A stretch of 64,000 nucleotides of DNA from Dromaius novaehollandiae (GCF_036370855.1 NC_088102.1:71061601-71125600), one strand, 5' to 3'. Positions 27,601 to 40,071 are shown, numbered from the stretch's first letter. The notes: a model not told the origin generated them from the sequence alone. Made by a program: numbers and translations.

Positions 27601-30079
27601 GTCAGGAGTCCTCTGCTGCCTGAAGTGGCCTGGCTAAAGGTGGCCTGGAGAAGGGGCTTTATAGAGGAGAAGCTCAACCAGCAAGTTCCTGGCAAGGGAT
27701 GGATGCCTGGGGTGACCAAGAAAGTCCCACCAACCACCCCGGAAAGTGCCTTCCCGGGGTCCTGCTCGTCCAAGCCTTCTCCCATCAGATGCAGGATCAC
27801 CTTCTTCGCATCGTACATCTCCACACTCAGGTGAGCCACCTGCTCCGTCAGAAGCTGCATCTCTTGGGCTTGCTCCCTCAGCAGAGCAAGTGAGTTCCTG
27901 AAGACAACAGGAAAGGAGATCCTGTCAGAGAGCTGCCCAGCCCCTGCTGGGAGCCTTCAAGCTCGGGGAGGAGAAGAGACACGTGGGCTTGGGTCCCCTT
28001 TTCTTTCCCTGCTTTACAAGTGCTTCCCGGCACCGCCAGGTTTAGCAAAAGGAAAGACACAAGGGAAAGATATGAGCCCTGGTCCTCATGCAAGTGAGTG
28101 CAAAGAGCAGGCGGTCAGCTGACGCTGCTCCACAGAACCAGTGGAACTGTCTCTTACCGCAGAGACTCCAGTTCTGCTGCAGACAGCCCTAGCAGCTCCT
28201 GAAAGACAAAGGCTTTCCGTTAGGATGAATATGCACTCCCAGAACCGCCGGGGCTTCCCAGAAGGGGCTTTTCTGGGAAGACACGGCCTAAGTTGCTGCT
28301 TCTGTGGCTCAGTCTGCATGGAACCGGCCGAGTCAGGGAGCCATCCAAGCACCACCAGCAGTGCTCCTTTGCAGGACTTTCCTGTCCCACAACAACAGTC
28401 ACTCACCTGTGTCACTTGCCTTGTCCGTGCTGGCAGCAACACCACACAGTAAACACCAGCTGTAATTCACATCACCAAAATAAATACAGTTATTTTACTA
28501 GGACTTCTAAAAATCCCTGTGGTCACGTTGTCTCCTCTCAGACTGGGGTGGCAACAGGACCTGATGCAGAGAGAGGACGCAACTCCAGCTGGGAGCCCTT
28601 ATTACCCCAGGCCTCAGGGGTCTACACAGTCGTCATCTCCAGGCCTGCTTGGTGCCCCAGAGCTCCTCCCCATTTCCCCTTACTGCTCCAGTGAGCACCA
28701 AAACCAGGCTCCATGGGCCTTCTAAGAGCTACTTCTCCATCATGCCACCTGCACTGCCCTTCTGAGAAGCCCCAGCTCAGCTGGGCTCTGCTTCCAAAGT
28801 GATGCCTAGGTCTGACCCTGGCTGCCTGTCCTTCCCTCTGCTTTCCACAGCACAACACATCTCTGAGCAGTGTTGGGATACTGGAGCAGCACAGTGAGGA
28901 GCAATGCAGAGCTGGCATCCCTTGGATGGGCTCACCACCTGGAACTCATTTCCACAAGAGACAGTTGCAAAGCCTTTTCTCCCTCTCCCTCTCTCTCTCT
29001 GTCTGTCTGCCTGGCAGGGAGACCACCAATCTTCCTTTGATTTGGACATCCTCAAGAAGCACTTGGGCCATGGGAGTTTCTACAGAGACCACCCAAAAGG
29101 GCAAGCTGCAAAATAGGCAGGACTTCTGTCCAAGAGGGTCCTACTTCCTAACGCTGCGTGCAACGATATCAGTTCTTAGGCAGGGTGGGCTCCACTTGCA
29201 GAGAGCACCTCAGGAGCACCCTGAATCCCTGAAACGGGAAATTGGAAGGCACCCCAGTGCCTCTCCCTCACCCTGAGAGTTGACATCCAGCCTGTTGGTG
29301 CTACCGCTGACAGCTGTCTGCTCATAAGAACTCACCAAGAGCAACTGGGATCAACAAGAGGAGGATTTTCAAGAGCCTTCTCTTGCGCAGGGTGATCTCT
29401 TGCCTGAAAAAGAGGGAGGAGCCTTGTTGTTATGAATGCTCCAAGTCTGGGGCAAACCTCTTCCCAGGTGCATTTTCCTCTACAGGCTGCAGAGAAGCAA
29501 GTTTGGCAGTCTACTGCTGCTGGCAGAAAGCTGAAAGACCAACCCCCAAAAGGCACATGGTCTCTGTCAGCCCTATTCCACATGGCGGGCAGCTCTTCTG
29601 GGAAGAAAGTCCTCCAAGAGCACCTCTGGAAAAGGAGTTTCCATAATCCAGGGAAATAAACAGATCCCGCAAGGGAAAACAGCTTTCTGGCAGTCTCTGT
29701 GGTGTGCTTGCTTTCTCTTTGGCTGAGGAAGGAGGCATGCTTTCCCTGGAGATTCCCAGGATCCTTTCTGAGGGGGTGTTTTCCACACAACGGGAAGAGC
29801 AGGAGCCTTGTTTGGCTCCTCTGCCAGAGCCTGCTGTCCAGACACATCTGCGAGGTGTCGTGCTGCTGCCTGGCCCCTCCAAAATGCACCCCGCATTAGG
29901 CTGCATCTGCGCTGCCAACCCAGCCAGACACCCAGGGAGAAGAAAGCGGCCTCGTACCGATTCTCCAGGCACCGCCCGGGCCCTGCAGCATCCTCCGCCG
30001 TGTCGCTGGCAGTTCTGCTGCCAGAGGAGGCTGTCGGTGCCTTCCGCACCCTTCCACGAGGAGCTCTCCCCCTTGCCAT
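24696..30079 (-). CDS. SUN-domain protein, SPAG4/SUN3/SUN5-like, copy C (10 exons)
   Basis: Exons in transcript order (complement): 29958-30079, 29336-29403, 28407-28429, 28158-28198, 27801-27897, 27152-27236, 26659-26771, 25851-26018, 25400-25489, 24696-24815. All exon lengths and phases equal those of copies A and B, and no stop or frameshift was seen. The predicted 308-residue product is identical to copy B and differs from copy A at five residues. It has the N-terminal basic segment, single membrane anchor, short coiled coil and C-terminal SUN domain expected of an inner-nuclear-membrane LINC component. Unlike B, it keeps the full 5' flank shared with copy A, out to the CR1 terminus. A synonymous CTC to CTG change in exon 5 is private to C. 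Intron 2 is about 29 bases shorter than in copies A and B. Confidence 0.9.
28974..29012. repeat. Pyrimidine microsatellite in SUN copy C intron 2
   Basis: Shorter counterpart of the repeats in copies A and B. The adjacent 'ctctagcctcccct' stretch is missing, accounting for much of the shift between copies B and C. Confidence 0.7.
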
Positions 30080-31136
30080 TGCTGTGGGAGGCCAAGCTCT
30101 CAGCTCAGCTCGTCCCCTTCAGGCCCAGGAGGTTGGCTGGCACCCGGCAAGGCACCGACCCGACCCTCAAGAGCAGAGAGCTGCAAGGCCGCCACAGGCT
30201 GCTTCCAGCTGCCGAGGGGCGGCTGGCCCTGACCTCACAGCGGGCCCCGCCATGGGTCACAGTGGTGGCTGCGAGGTCACACTGGGGCTGGGCACACCCG
30301 GTGGGCTCTCCTCAGGCAGCGCATTTAGCCCTAGGAGCGTGTTTGTTCCTCGTTTTGTACAGCCCTGGGGGCCTGGATGGCCCCTGCGTGGGGGCACCAG
30401 ACGCACTGCGGGCACTGGGCAGCACAGCCCATAGCAGCGTCCTGGAGAGGTGGCATGGGGGGCACAGGGCCTCCAGAGCGTGGGCCGCGTGTGTCCTGCC
30501 CGCCTGGGGCAGGGCAACCCCTGCCAGCCACGGGGAGCCTGCAGGGCAGTGCGGGGGCTGCCAGTGTAGGGTCAAGCCAGGCTGGGTCTGTGCCATGTGC
30601 GGGGCTCCAGCCACCCAGCCACACCGGGGTGGCAGGAGGGGGAGTGGGGCCCTGGGGCCCTTGTGGCAGGGCGGTATTGGGGGGCAATGCTCCGGGTGGG
30701 ACTGGGCCTCCCTCGCCTCAGCTGACTCTTGCTCGCGGCTCCCACGGACGCTGGGCATGGCCTCGGTGGCCATCATGTGTCTGCTCTTGCCCAACTCATA
30801 CCTCAGCTGCCGCCCCTGCATTCCCTTTGCCCTGGCCATGGGGGTCACCCTTTTCCTGCTACAGCCCCACCGTGCTTGGGGTCCTGGGCATGTGGCTATG
30901 GAGGGACACAGGCCCTGGGACACTCCGGCACCAGGGTACAGGGGGGGATACAGTCCCAGAGGGCACCCCAGAAGCCTGGTATCTGGGTATGGGTGGGGGG
31001 ACAGCACACTAGGACCCCAGTAGCAGGATATGGTTGAAGAGAGCCTCCCAGGGCCTCCCAGAACCCTGGTATGTGGGTATGGGTGGGGAGACACAACCTG
31101 TCAGGGCCTGCTAGGAGCCTGGTATGTGGGGAACAC
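30080..31136 (-). promoter_or_regulatory. GC-rich 5' flank of SUN copy C plus degenerate tandem repeat
   Basis: Mirror of 5178-6234. The part next to the start codon is CpG-rich. The distal part (about 30884-31136) holds the 90-100 bp degenerate repeat that abuts a CR1 terminus. It differs from the left arm at scattered positions, for example near 30860-30875. No TATA box was recognised. Confidence 0.4.
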
Positions 31137-31218
31137 AGAACCACAGAAGGGTGGAGGTTGGAAAGCACCTCTGCAGGACATCTAGTGCAGCCCCCCTGCT
31201 CCAGCAGGGTCACCTAGA
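31137..31218 (-). mobile_element. CR1 LINE 3' terminus (right-arm copy)
   Basis: Mirror of 5096-5177. It shows the diagnostic CR1 3' end, with cacagaaccacagaag being the complement of the terminal octamers. Confidence 0.9.
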
Positions 31219-31514
31219 GCTGATTTAGAATTAAAACATAGTATTTCAAATTAAAAAAAATAACACTGATTCCCCCCCACCGCCACCACAATTCTATCTT
31301 ACTAATAGAAAGAAAAGAATATGACAAAGTACACTGTGTATCCCATGAGCTTATTTTCCCACTACCATTGCATCAGCTTGAGACTAGGAAAAAAGCTACT
31401 AGGATTTAGGATGGTAAATTCAAATTTAAACTTTATTACAAATTCTGTTTCCTTGAGACCAAAGAGCAACTACATGCTCATTACAGCTTCAGGCCTTCCA
31501 CTTGGATGAGGATG

Positions 31515-31740
31515 AAAACAGAGCAATTCCTTTGCTTCTCTCATAAAAGCCTCTCTCAGCTCTTTGTTCCTCAGGCTGCAGATGAGGGGACTCAGCAGGG
31601 GGGTCACCAGCGTGTAAAACACAGAGGCCACCTTGTCTAGACCGTAGTGGCTGGAGCTGGGTTTTAGCTATATAAAGAAGATTGTCCCACAGAGTAAGGA
31701 AACAGCTGTTACATGGGAGGCACACATGTTGACACACATG
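31515..31740 (-). pseudogene. Olfactory receptor 3' fragment (right-arm copy)
   Basis: Mirror of 4575-4800 with the same in-frame stop after the TM6 part and the same degraded NPxxY region. It has a few substitutions relative to the left arm. Sequence further 5' on this strand (the extra 652 bases) shows no OR homology. Confidence 0.85.
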
Positions 31741-31811
31741 GAGATGTGCTCCAGATTGTCTTTCCACTATGAAAACAGGATAGATGCTTCCTTTTAAAGT
31801 GAAATATACCA

Positions 31812-32463
31812 TTTGGTTTCCATGGCATACAAAGGCATGAGCTGGACATTTGCATGTGGGACACTGGCGCCCATCTCTAGATGGCAACTCTATTTCCCTC
31901 ACAGGAAAACACCCCGTTAGAGGAATGGCTGGCCACTCTCCTGCAGAAATCATCCTTAACCCCAGGCAGCTATGGCAAGGTTCAGCATCCTTCATTTTTT
32001 GTTACTCAGGCTTGACTTAGATTTTTCGTTGAATGGAAGATGGATGATGAGCGTGTATCCTGGGAAGGGATTCCCTCTGATATTCAAAGATATAACTAGG
32101 GATTCTGGCTTCCACCACTTTTCTCACTTTTTAGGTTAGAAACAAACGTACTCTACTTTTCTTTAACTCTGCATATATTCTATATGGAAGTGAGATATCA
32201 GAATATAGCCAGGAGAGGACTGCCAAAAAGCTATTTCTGAGGGTTCTTTCTGATGCTTACTCCTTCTTATCTTACTTTGCCAGTAAGGAAATTTTAAAGT
32301 CCATTTTCAATCCCAGTTGTACTGCATTTCAGAACTCACATAACATGCAAAATAATAAATTCATGATAGTCATGTCCAACCTTCTTTACCTCCCTCCGTC
32401 AGGTATTGAGGGGCAATCAGGCACATTGATCCCCCCGAGCCTTCTCCAGGCTAAACAGTGCCA
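31812..32463. other. 652-bp segment present only on the right arm
   Basis: Absent from the left arm at 4504-4506. Both edges carry the trinucleotide CCA (TGG on the other strand), and one copy is retained at the left-arm junction. The first 90 bases or so at the 32463 side continue the CR1 element uninterrupted, so this is the ancestral state and the left arm has a deletion. The remainder is unremarkable non-coding sequence. Confidence 0.85.
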
Positions 32464-32787
32464 GCTCTCTTGGTCTCTCCTCATATCAGATGCTCCAGTC
32501 CCTTAATCACCCTTGTGGCCATTCACTGGGCTTGCTCCAGTATGTCCATGTTCCTCCCGTACTGGAGAGCCCAGAAGCAGCCCCAGCACTCCAGATGCGG
32601 CCTCCCCAGTGCTGAGTAGAGGGGAAGGATCACCTCTATTGATGTGCTGACAAGGCTTTTCCTAATGCAGCCCAGGAGGCTGGTGGCCGCCTTTGCTGCA
32701 AGAGCACCTTGCTGGTTCATGTTGGACTGGTGCCCACCAGGACCCCCAGGTCCTTTTCTGCCAAGCTGCTCTCCATCTGATTGTCTC
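32372..32787 (-). mobile_element. CR1 LINE fragment, 3' part (right-arm copy, longer)
   Basis: Minus-strand CR1 from the 'ggacctgggggtcctggtg' line through 'ctgtttagcctggagaagg' and the following conserved words. It corresponds to 4180-4506 plus the part lost from the left arm. Its 3' end is degraded or truncated near 32372, with no terminal octamers. Confidence 0.85.
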
Positions 32788-34422
32788 CCCAGCAAGATCA
32801 GTGTCAGAGCACTCAGAATACTCTTGAGCTACAAATTGCCTATGAGTTTTCTCACTTGACATGGTTGCATCCTTTAATGATTGAAAAATGTCAAATTTGT
32901 GGAAAGCACGTGAAAGTAGGTAGGAGATGGAAGAGGCAGGCATTAAGGCCTTACTGCCTTTCTGCAGGAATATTTACAGATATTGTAGAGGCCCTCCTTC
33001 CATCCTATAATGCTTTTTCTTTGGCTAGATCAACTCTGAATAGCACCCATTTTCAGCACTCCCATCAAACGTGCAGGTTTTGACGTCAAGAAAGATTTCC
33101 ATGCCAATGCTAGAAACAGATGTTCCTCACTGAGATGAGTAGTCTTCACGAGTTATCAATTTCCCTTCAGAGCAATGTGATAGGCAGTGCAAAGCAAAGG
33201 GATCCCAGGGTGAAAGAGGTTATATGAGGACTGATGGAGTTTCCACAGCAGGAGGCCGTGACCATACTCTCATAAGCATTTGTTGTCATATCTTGGCATC
33301 AACTTTCTTCCAATGTGAATACTTACTTTTCCAGATTCTCCCTCCTCCCCCGCCCCAAACTCAACTCTCAAATTCACTCACATGTGACAGTGGGGGGATT
33401 TTATTGGGGATTAGAGATGAGATCAAAATGGTCTAACAGCGGTCTGAGAAGGTACATCATCTTATATTCTCCTAGCTAATATTGTTAATGCTTCAAGACT
33501 GTCCTTGCTGTAAGATGAATTGCACTTGTTTCCTTAAAGCAAAAACTGACATATTTGCTATCAAGTAAAAGAATAGCTACAAAGAAAGTAGAGGAGTCCT
33601 ACCAATTTACTGTGATTACAGAACTTCCTCGAGCAATAGGATCCTGCATCCATATCCCTGTTGTAACTAGGATAAAAATGCATATGACTAGTTATTTTGC
33701 AGCTCTTAGGAAAATAAAATACCTAAACTCTAATGGTCTTCAGCATTCCACTCTGAGCCTTATTCGATTCCTTCATGTCACATGTGAAGTTTTGCATGAG
33801 ACATCTTCTAATGCTCACTGGGGTACACAGAGACAATCTGAATTTTTTAGTTCGATGGTTAATGTGTTTGTAAAAAGAAAAGACATCTATACCAATCCCT
33901 ACTTTACTGATGTTTTGTCTATGGAGGGGACAGTCCCTGCCTACCTACAGCCCAGAAAATGTGATAAAATTCAAGTGTCTTGGTCGATTCAAGTATCCTC
34001 AGCAGAGGAAGGGATTTAGTATGCCTTGCCCATTTCAGAGGTGAGTTGTCTATCTAAGAAATGCTGACAGTTTACTTACTTGTAGTCCATGAATAATTTC
34101 ACAGCAAGAAAAGAAAAAAACATTTCTCAGTGAAAAATGTATAAATCAGTAGAACTGTGATTTGTATTTCCTGTGAGAAAGAGAGGCCTCTAATAATTCA
34201 AAATCATTTTTTTCCTACAGCCTAGTGACTTCAAAATTGAATGAAGTTCGAGGGTCCCATTCCTCCTGGTTTTCCTCTGTGGAAGATGTTATTGTGGGGC
34301 CCATGTCTCAGGGTTCAATACCGCAATTCACGTCTGTGTTGAAGCTATGGAAGAACCTACATAAAGCAGTAAAGATTAAGGAAAAATCAAATTCGTTTAT
34401 ACCTTCACAAAGGATAAGTTGC
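32788..34422. other. Intergenic, no gene recognised (right arm)
   Basis: Mirror of 2548-4179. A 154-codon open frame at 33555-34019 is a 135-codon left-arm frame extended by the 4-bp indel and has no family resemblance. Confidence 0.5.
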
Positions 34423-35382
34423 TCACTTATTAGCTGATATAATACTTTTATGTTGACTGCAGTTTAAAATCTTTCTCCTGCACTTCGCAAGAGCATCCTT
34501 CACCTCTCTGTTCCTCAGGCTGTATAATGGGGGGTTGAGCATGGGGGTCACCAGTGTGTAAAACACAGATACCACCTTGTCTAGACTGGTGTGGCTGGAG
34601 CTGGGTTGTAGGTACATAAAGAAGCCTGTCCCATAGTATAAGGAAACAGCCATCAAATGGGAGGCACATGTGCTGAAGGCTCTGGACCTGTTCTGTGCAG
34701 AGCGCATCCTCAGGACAGTGGAGAGGATACAGCTGTAGGAGAGCAAAACAATCACATTTGTGCCTACCACATTTGTAACAAAAAGTACAAGGATCACCAT
34801 TTCATTGCGGTGGGTGTCAGAGCAAGCAAGCTTTAGCACGGGGCTGGAGTCACAGAAGAAGTGGTCGATCAGGTTAGGTCCACAGAAAGAGCCCCCAAAT
34901 GTGCAGCCTGTGTATATCACAGCACTGAGAAACCCAATGAGGTAAGAAGCTGCTACCAGCTGCGTGCGGACTTGCTGGGAGATGATCATCACATAAAGCA
35001 ATGGGTTGCAGATAGCAACATATCGGTCATAGGCCATCACAGCAAGGAGGTAACATTCAGCAGTGGCAAAGAAAGCAAAGCCATAGAACTGTGTCACACA
35101 TCCAGCGAAAGAAATGGTTTTATTCTCTAGTAGCAGATCTACTAGCATCTTGGGGGTGACCACTGTGGAATAGCAGGCATCAGTAAATGACAAATGGGTG
35201 AGGAAGAAGTACATAGGGGTATGGAGTCTGGGATCAGTCCACACCAGGACCATAATCCCAATGTTCCCCGCCAAAGTGACAGTATAAATCAGGAAAAACA
35301 ACCCAAAGAGAGGGATCTGTGCAAATGGCCTATCTGTAATTCCCAAGAGGATGAATTTGTTGTATGTGTGATTTTGTCCCAT
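34423..35382 (-). CDS. Olfactory receptor, class II, OR5/8/9-like (right-arm copy)
   Basis: Intact 319-residue receptor identical to the one encoded at 1588-2547. All reading frames through it translate identically on the two arms, so the DNA itself is identical or nearly so over about 1 kb. The ATG is the complement of 35380-35382, and the splice-acceptor-like tract lies just upstream. The two receptor genes point towards each other from the outer parts of the palindrome. Being duplicated, they double the dose of a receptor with one specificity unless only one is expressed. Confidence 0.95.
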   Translation of the reverse strand: MGQNHTYNKFILLGITDRPFAQIPLFGLFFLIYTVTLAGNIGIMVLVWTDPRLHTPMYFFLTHLSFTDACYSTVVTPKMLVDLLLENKTISFAGCVTQFYGFAFFATAECYLLAVMAYDRYVAICNPLLYVMIISQQVRTQLVAASYLIGFLSAVIYTGCTFGGSFCGPNLIDHFFCDSSPVLKLACSDTHRNEMVILVLFVTNVVGTNVIVLLSYSCILSTVLRMRSAQNRSRAFSTCASHLMAVSLYYGTGFFMYLQPSSSHTSLDKVVSVFYTLVTPMLNPPLYSLRNREVKDALAKCRRKILNCSQHKSIISANK

Positions 35383-37095
35383 GGCCAAATGTTACCTGTT
35401 GAGGCAAAAGGAAGAAAAACGTCAAAAAGATAAAAAGTAGTTTCAGTTTGGGGCAAGGTTTTGCTCCAATCAATCATCAATTTAATTGCTGCATTTTGAT
35501 ATATTCTGCTACGATATTTTCTCAATCCAATATGTATATGTTTTTTGTCTTTCAGCTGAGATGCTTAAAAAAGAGTGCAGAATGTGTTGAAGCAATACAA
35601 ATGTCACATTTGTTTCTATGTCTGGAGAGTTAAAAATAGGCATTATTTCTAGCATTTGTGTTTTTGAATTTAAGGAACAATATCAGATTTTTGTCACTTT
35701 CAGTTTGAAAGAAATTTTGAATTTCCACTGGTTGTATTCACGGAAGAACTGAAAAAGAACTCTTACGGAATGAAACTAACAAGATCTACAGAAAATACGA
35801 TATTATTTACAAGGCAATCCAGTGAAATCTATAAGTCAGCAAACCTCAAAATAGAAAATACAGTTCAGCTTTACAATTTTGAGAACTTTCAAACATTTTC
35901 ACTTGGCTTCCAATTATTATTCCTGTCTGAAAATCACATTTAGCAAGTAGTTGAATACCATTTACAATGGATAAATGTCACATGGATAAATTCATGGTTT
36001 GTATCTTCATGAGCTCCAGCATACCGAAGCACTCTGGAAAATACAGGCATTATGTTAAGATGCTTGCTTGAAAACTGCGTTAATTTTAAAACATACTCAT
36101 TCCAAAGGCTGCTTTGTTAATGACTCTATTCTTATTGCGATGATCATTTTAAATGTTACATTTCTCTATAACAAAGTAAGACTTACCCTGGTTTAGTACT
36201 CGCCTAAATCAGTCCTTGCATTAGTTGTCTCAATAAAAGAAAAGCAATCTGTACGAGCTATTGCTTTGTCTTATGGTGAAGAAAACCTACTTTGGTAGAG
36301 CTCATTTCTGAAGGAGTCTGAAAATAGGTGTAAAAGAGGAGACGAACAAGAAAGCCCCTTGCCCAAAGGAAGCTGAGGCTCTGCTTTGTCATGGCATACA
36401 AGTCCCCCCTGTGCATTCACCACTATCGAATGGTGGGAGACAAGATTTTATCCCAAAGGAAGCAGAGAACATCTGCAGGTAGGCATAATTCATGTGCAGA
36501 GAAGCTGTGGAGATGTAACTTGCCTGATATGAAGAAAGATGCACTCCCTTCCGGACCCCAGCTGCTGAGCCTCTGGGTGATCGAGAGGTAAATATGGCCC
36601 AGCGTGCTGTCCTGGGAACAAGCCTCCAGGGCTCCGCACCGGGCTGTTTACTGTAGCAAGAGAAGAGAGTGAAACATGACTCTGAAAGCCACTGTGCAGC
36701 TTCAGATATCTGAAAGACCTTATGTGTGTAAGCAGCCACTAAGCACAGGCACGAACAAAACAAATGGCAGTGATGACCCCCTGGCCTGCTCATATTGTGC
36801 TTCTTCAGAAACACCTGTGCACTAGGCAAAGATTTCAGACTGACCTTTCCTACAGAGACATTTCAGATCTTTTAAAGGAGTTACTACATTCCCCCAAAGT
36901 TCCTAAAACACAACAAATGATTCCCTCTCTGGAGCTGCTGATTTCTTTCCGCTGACCCTGGGCAGCCCAGCTTTCCAGCAAGGATGGGTTTATCTACCTT
37001 TAGGTACCTAAAGCATGGATGCCCATGTCTGAGCCAGGGACTCTGGTCTTCCACTATATTCAGCAGTGTGAAACAGGCATTTTCAGGGAGTTAAG
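35383..37095. other. Outer right-arm flank and single-copy junction
   Basis: Mirror of 1-1587 up to 36969, then 126 bases of unpaired sequence before the CR1. No gene was recognised. Confidence 0.5.
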
Positions 37096-38412
37096 GTTCT
37101 CACAGGGTCACAGGAGCATTCTGGTGGGAAGGGAGCTCAGGAAGTATCTAGACGAACCTCCTGCTCATGCAGCAAAGTCAACACTGAGTTCAGATCACGT
37201 TGTTCAGGGCTTTGCTTTGAAAATCTTGAAGAATGGTGGCTGCATGAACTCACCGGGCCCCTGTTACTTATCTGCACAGTGAACTTTGTTTTCCTTATGT
37301 TCAGCCAGACCCTCCCCTGTTTTATTTATGCCCACTGTCACTCCTCCTCCTGCCATGCACCATAGTAAAGAGTCTGGTTCTGTCTTCTTGGTGCTCTCTC
37401 CTTGTAGGTGTTAGGAGGCTGCTATGAGGTCTCCCTGAAGCCATCTCTTTTAAAGGTTGAACAGGCCCAGCTCCCTCAGCCTCTTCTCATAGGGAATGTG
37501 CTGCAGCCCCAGCTGTCTTGGTGGCCCTCCACTGAACTCGCTTCAGTTTTGTGATCACTTTCCTGTATTGGGGGCCCCCAAACTGGATGCAGTAGCTAGG
37601 TGTGGTCGAACGAGTGCTGAATAGAGGGGGATAACCACTCTCCTTTGATCCACTACCTCACACACTCAAGTCATGTCCTGCTTGCTGTCCATGAGGGCCT
37701 CTGGGGCCATTTTGGTTGAGTTGCTCTCCAGGAAGCCAGTACCCAATCTGTATCACTGTCAGGGGCTCTTCCTTATCAGGGGCAGGACCTTGCATCTGTG
37801 TCTGTTAAATTTCACAAGGTTACTGTTGGCCAGTCCCTCCAGCCTGTCCAGATCCCCCTGAATGGGAGCCCTGCCCTTGAGTGTTTTGACTGGTCCCCCT
37901 GCCAACCCAAGTCTGGTGCTATCCACAAGCTGTATTGGGGGGGGGGGGGTCATTCTCTCTTCTTCCCCAGTGCTACTGGTCAAGAGATCAAACAGGATAG
38001 GTTGCAGGAGAGACGCCTGTGGCACTCCACTTGTAACCAGCTTCCAGGTAGAGTATGACACATTAGTCGTGACCCTCTAAGCCTAACAATGCAGCCAGTT
38101 TTTCACTCCTCTGGACTATAATGCCTCAGCTTGGATACATAGATGCCATAGGAGACCATGGTCAAAAGTCTTGCTAAAGTCATAGTAGACAACATCCCCT
38201 GCACTCCCTTCATTCACAGTTCTAGTCATTTTATCCTAGACGCAATTGGGTTGGTCAGGCATGATTTACCCTTGACAAATGCATGCTGGATATTTCCAGT
38301 CACCTTCTTCTCCTTCATGTGCCCAGAAATAGCTTCCAGAAGCCAAATCTCCAAATGTCTATGTGATCACTTCTGGAGCATTCAAGATTTTACTAAACAT
38401 TTGGTTGTCGTC
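37096..38412 (-). mobile_element. CR1 LINE, older diverged copy (3' half with part of RT)
   Basis: Antisense CR1. Reading left to right, the complement of the 3' region is followed by the complement of the coding part. On the minus strand near 37990-38040 a degraded reverse-transcriptase motif can be read (LVTSGVPQASLLQPILFD, cf. SGVPQG in CR1 RT). The frame is broken by many changes, and a run of 13 G lies at 37937-37949. Divergence suggests an old insertion. It lies just outside the visible palindrome arm. Confidence 0.85.
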
Positions 38413-40053
38413 TGAGAATCGCAGGTTTTACAGATTGCAATACATAATCATGAGAATCCTTAAAAATTATCTCACAATAAGATACTTTTCAGCCCTCTAG
38501 TAACATCCTCTTGCTACACATTTTCTGTTTTTGCTGTAGGTCTGGAGGTTGGAAATCATAACAACAGCCAGTATTCTCAGTGAGGGCAACTGTGTCCTAA
38601 TTCTAGCATTATGTTGCAGCACTCTTCTCTGACCATTTGTAGCTTTCCCATTTCCCAATTCACTAAGAAAATTGTTGTCTTCACTAGGCTGGTAACCTTT
38701 TTTGTTTTGGAATTTGGTAAAATATTCCCTATGATTAGAAGAGTTCTTTGTTTTCCTTCTGGCTATTTAACATGTTTTTTCCAAGGCTGCAATGTGGTGA
38801 TCACTTTCCAGGGTAAAATTGCCTTGTAAACACTCGTGCTTTAAGTATGCCTTTTCTATGCCAGGTGAAGTCCAAAAATATGTAATGTTAATGAACAGCG
38901 TTCAGTGCTAATACAGCTGTGTGGTAGAAGTAGGAGAGCAGAAGTATTACTTTTTCAAATTAACAATGTTGTTGATCTTCACAATCTCCTTGCAGATGCA
39001 TCTACACGGTAGTTGTCTACATTTGGTAGATATCAATAACTATCTCTATCATATTTTACACGACAAGATGTAGCTTGGGAGCCCCAGCTTTTATCAGTGC
39101 TCTACTAGGTGCCAGTCCTCCATTGCTCCTGGTGGCTGCTGCAAAGACCTTTGCTAAATCTTTCCAGCTTGAGTGTTTCCATAATCATAAGATGCTGAGA
39201 CACTGTCTCTTAAGAGCCACTGTTTCTCGACAACTTTACAACAATTCTCGATTTTTGCTTACTCCAACTCCCAGAAGGCAGCCCATCTCAAGCCTTAAGA
39301 AAGTCATAGCTCCAGACCTCTAATTCCCTTGAAATCACTAAGGGAAGTTTCCAATTATATCTGGAGGGGAGGAAAAACAAAAAAAGGGATTGGCCAGGGG
39401 TATTGTGACCAACAAGGCCATTGGCAGCTTATGCCAACCATTTAAGCTAGAAAGCAATAAATAGTGGAGAGAAGAGCCCCTGAGAGGAACATCCGTACAT
39501 GGACATCCAACAGTGTGTAGAATAAAAAAAAAAGAAGAAGAAGAAGAGTGGGAGAGAGAGAAAAGAAAAGGAGACTTGGAATAAATTTCCTTCTCTAAAG
39601 CTCTGATTTGCAAGGCAAGCTAGAAAGTGGACAAGTACTTTTTTTCTTTTTTCTGGTAAAGTAAATGATGTTTCTGTGAGAGAGAGTCATCCAGACAGGT
39701 AAGAAACATCTCCTGGCTAGAGGCAATGTCAAAGAAAGTTTGTAGCAGTAATGAATACATGACTGTAGAAAAATGTGCAAAGCTTGGCTGAAGTGTTTGA
39801 ATGGCCAATGTAGTTAAGAGACATGGGTCTGGAAGTCCCAGGTAGCTGCATGGCCTGGTGTTTGTGGAACAATTGAGCAGCCTGCCAGAACACCTTGGCA
39901 TTTTTTAAGCAAACAGCGTTTGGCTGGGAAATTTCCTCACTACCTACAGAACACAGGATAAACAGCATTAATAATAAGCAAGCAAGCAGGCGAACAAGCC
40001 AGCACCTTAAATTAACTGATTTCACCAAAACTGCATTCTTGTCTGATAGCAAA
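38413..40053. other. Intergenic, no gene recognised
   Basis: AT-rich sequence with a poly-A/AAG microsatellite at about 39522-39550. Only short open frames are present. The 3' end is the 5' flank of the OR pseudogene that follows. Confidence 0.5.
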
Positions 40054-40071
40054 ATGTCTCACACATTGACG

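Larger units (their letters stand above)
22024..30538 (+). repeat. Direct repeat unit 2 (minisatellite, CR1, SUN copy C)
   Basis: Second copy of 12393-21049 in the same orientation. The SUN proteins of the two units are identical, and only two synonymous differences were seen in their coding exons, so this tandem duplication (or later conversion) is more recent than the split from copy A. Confidence 0.9.
24067..36969 (-). repeat. Right arm of large inverted repeat
   Basis: Reverse complement of 1-12274. It contains 652 bases (31812-32463) absent from the left arm. The last paired base in view is 36969, opposite base 1. Whether homology continues beyond cannot be tested here because the partner sequence lies outside the window. 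Confidence 0.95.

Noticed and set aside
36969-36970. Palindrome boundary at 36969
   Set aside because: This is simply where the partner sequence leaves the window at base 1; the true boundary cannot be seen.
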